NCBI GenBank assembly: GCA_947584105.1
Contig: CANPWK010000070.1
Coordinates: forward strand, 1 to 5,788
Reading direction: 5' to 3'
Length of the DNA stretch: 5,788 bases
Origin: an uncultured Bacilli bacterium
GTDB taxonomy: Bacteria; Bacillota_I; Bacilli_A; RF39; UBA660
Every line of letters begins with the position of its first letter. The stretch's first letter is position 1. A program made the translations under genes and the position numbers. A model generated the notes under the pieces. It saw only the letters and a list, made by a program, of their open reading frames with translations, did not search any database and was not told where the DNA came from. This document shows, piece after piece, positions 5,380 through 5,788 of this stretch.

Positions 5380-5788
5380 ATGAATAATGTTTCTGCTATA
5401 AATACAAAGAAGTTTGTTAGCCCTAATATAAAAAATGCAACTATTAAAAATGTAGATTACAGTATAGCAATAAATGATGAATATAACGATTATAATGATG
5501 CAATTTACAAAACAGAAGATGCAACAGATTTAACTATGGATGAAGTAAACGAAATATTAGCTTCATCTAAAAATCAAGTAGCAGAAGAAAAAAAGGAAGA
5601 AAAGTCATGGTGGGATAATATAGTTGATTTTGTAGACACAGCATTCGATTATACAGCAACAGCTATAGGCTCAGTAGCCTCCGGAGTATTAGATGTAGTA
5701 GAAAATATAACAGATGGTTTAGTAATGGCAGGAGGAGAAATAGTTTCTGGTGTAACGTCAATATTTGATAAAGATTTAGCCGATGAGA
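5380..5788 (+). CDS. Second polymorphic toxin, N-terminal part only
   Basis: This gene starts at ATG 5380 behind AAGGA (5364-5368) and runs off the end, with 136 complete codons visible. It differs from the first toxin at only five residues over that span: D2N, A120E, A123S, A125V and N135D. It contains the same Lys/Glu stretch, WWDN and SGVLDVVENITDGL segment. Nucleotide differences cluster at the first ~65 bases and after base 5678, with an identical 233-bp block between. The rising divergence toward the window end fits a toxin family with a constant N-terminus and a different C-terminal effector, but that C-terminus is not visible, so no activity can be given. It is probably in the same operon as the DUF4176 gene 17 bp upstream. 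Confidence 0.85.
   Translation, partial: MNNVSAINTKKFVSPNIKNATIKNVDYSIAINDEYNDYNDAIYKTEDATDLTMDEVNEILASSKNQVAEEKKEEKSWWDNIVDFVDTAFDYTATAIGSVASGVLDVVENITDGLVMAGGEIVSGVTSIFDKDLADE

Larger units (their letters stand above)
5324..5788 (+). repeat. Long direct repeat, copy 2 (runs off window)
   Basis: This is the partner of 2338-2799, offset by 2989 bp in the toxin part and 2986 bp in the tail part because of one codon difference before the stop. Recombination between the copies would remove or duplicate a ~3-kb unit holding toxin 1, its candidate immunity gene and the DUF4176 gene. The true end lies beyond the window. Confidence 0.9.

Noticed and set aside
2338..5788. Insertion sequence or composite transposon flanked by the direct repeats
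   Set aside because: No transposase, terminal inverted repeats or target-site duplication is visible. The repeats are coding sequence of paralogous toxins.
1..5788. Recoded TGA (genetic code 4)
   Set aside because: No gene here stops at TGA, but none needs TGA read as Trp either, and all Trp codons are TGG. Absence of TGA stops in five genes is too little evidence.

Overview
The window is very AT-rich DNA (about 50% GC only in one Gly/Ala-coding patch, near 20-30% elsewhere). It has strong AGGAGG-type ribosome binding sites, tightly packed same-strand genes and Asn/Lys/Ile-rich proteins. This suggests a low-GC Bacillota, probably a gut Bacilli, Mollicutes-like or clostridial lineage. Tryptophan is encoded by TGG throughout, so nothing requires a recoded TGA. 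No species can be named from the sequence alone.

Layout, all on the + strand. The 3' end of a helical, WXG100-like gene (1-591) is followed by a two-hairpin intergenic region (590-654) that looks like a terminator or attenuator. A compact operon follows: a small 80-residue helical protein (677-919); a 480-residue protein with a WXG-like N-terminal helical part and a roughly 270-residue Asn-rich tail (928-2370); a 613-residue toxin-like protein with a zinc metallopeptidase C-terminus, HETFH plus a downstream NESLTDYL (2391-4232); a candidate immunity gene 3 bp later (4236-4748); a DUF4176-type protein with its own Asn-rich tail (4790-5362); and the start of a second toxin (5380 to the window end) whose N-terminus nearly duplicates the first.

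Taken together this reads as a type VIIb-like polymorphic-toxin array. By inference, small WXG/Lap-like helical proteins and the DUF4176 protein would target or chaperone toxins for export. The toxins share a constant N-terminal and Gly/Ala-rich pretoxin region and would differ at the C-terminus, each with its own immunity gene.

The most unusual signal is that the two proteins encoded just upstream of each toxin, a WXG-like protein and a DUF4176 protein, are unrelated at their N-termini. Yet both end in an Asn-rich tail closing with the same octapeptide, NIDDIFNS. At DNA level the similarity runs from that tail through the stop codon and spacer into the toxin gene. This suggests a shared docking or export tail that may also serve as the boundary of a shuffling cassette. 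No canonical LXG domain or signal peptide is visible on the toxin, so the locus may be a split version of the LXG toxin architecture.
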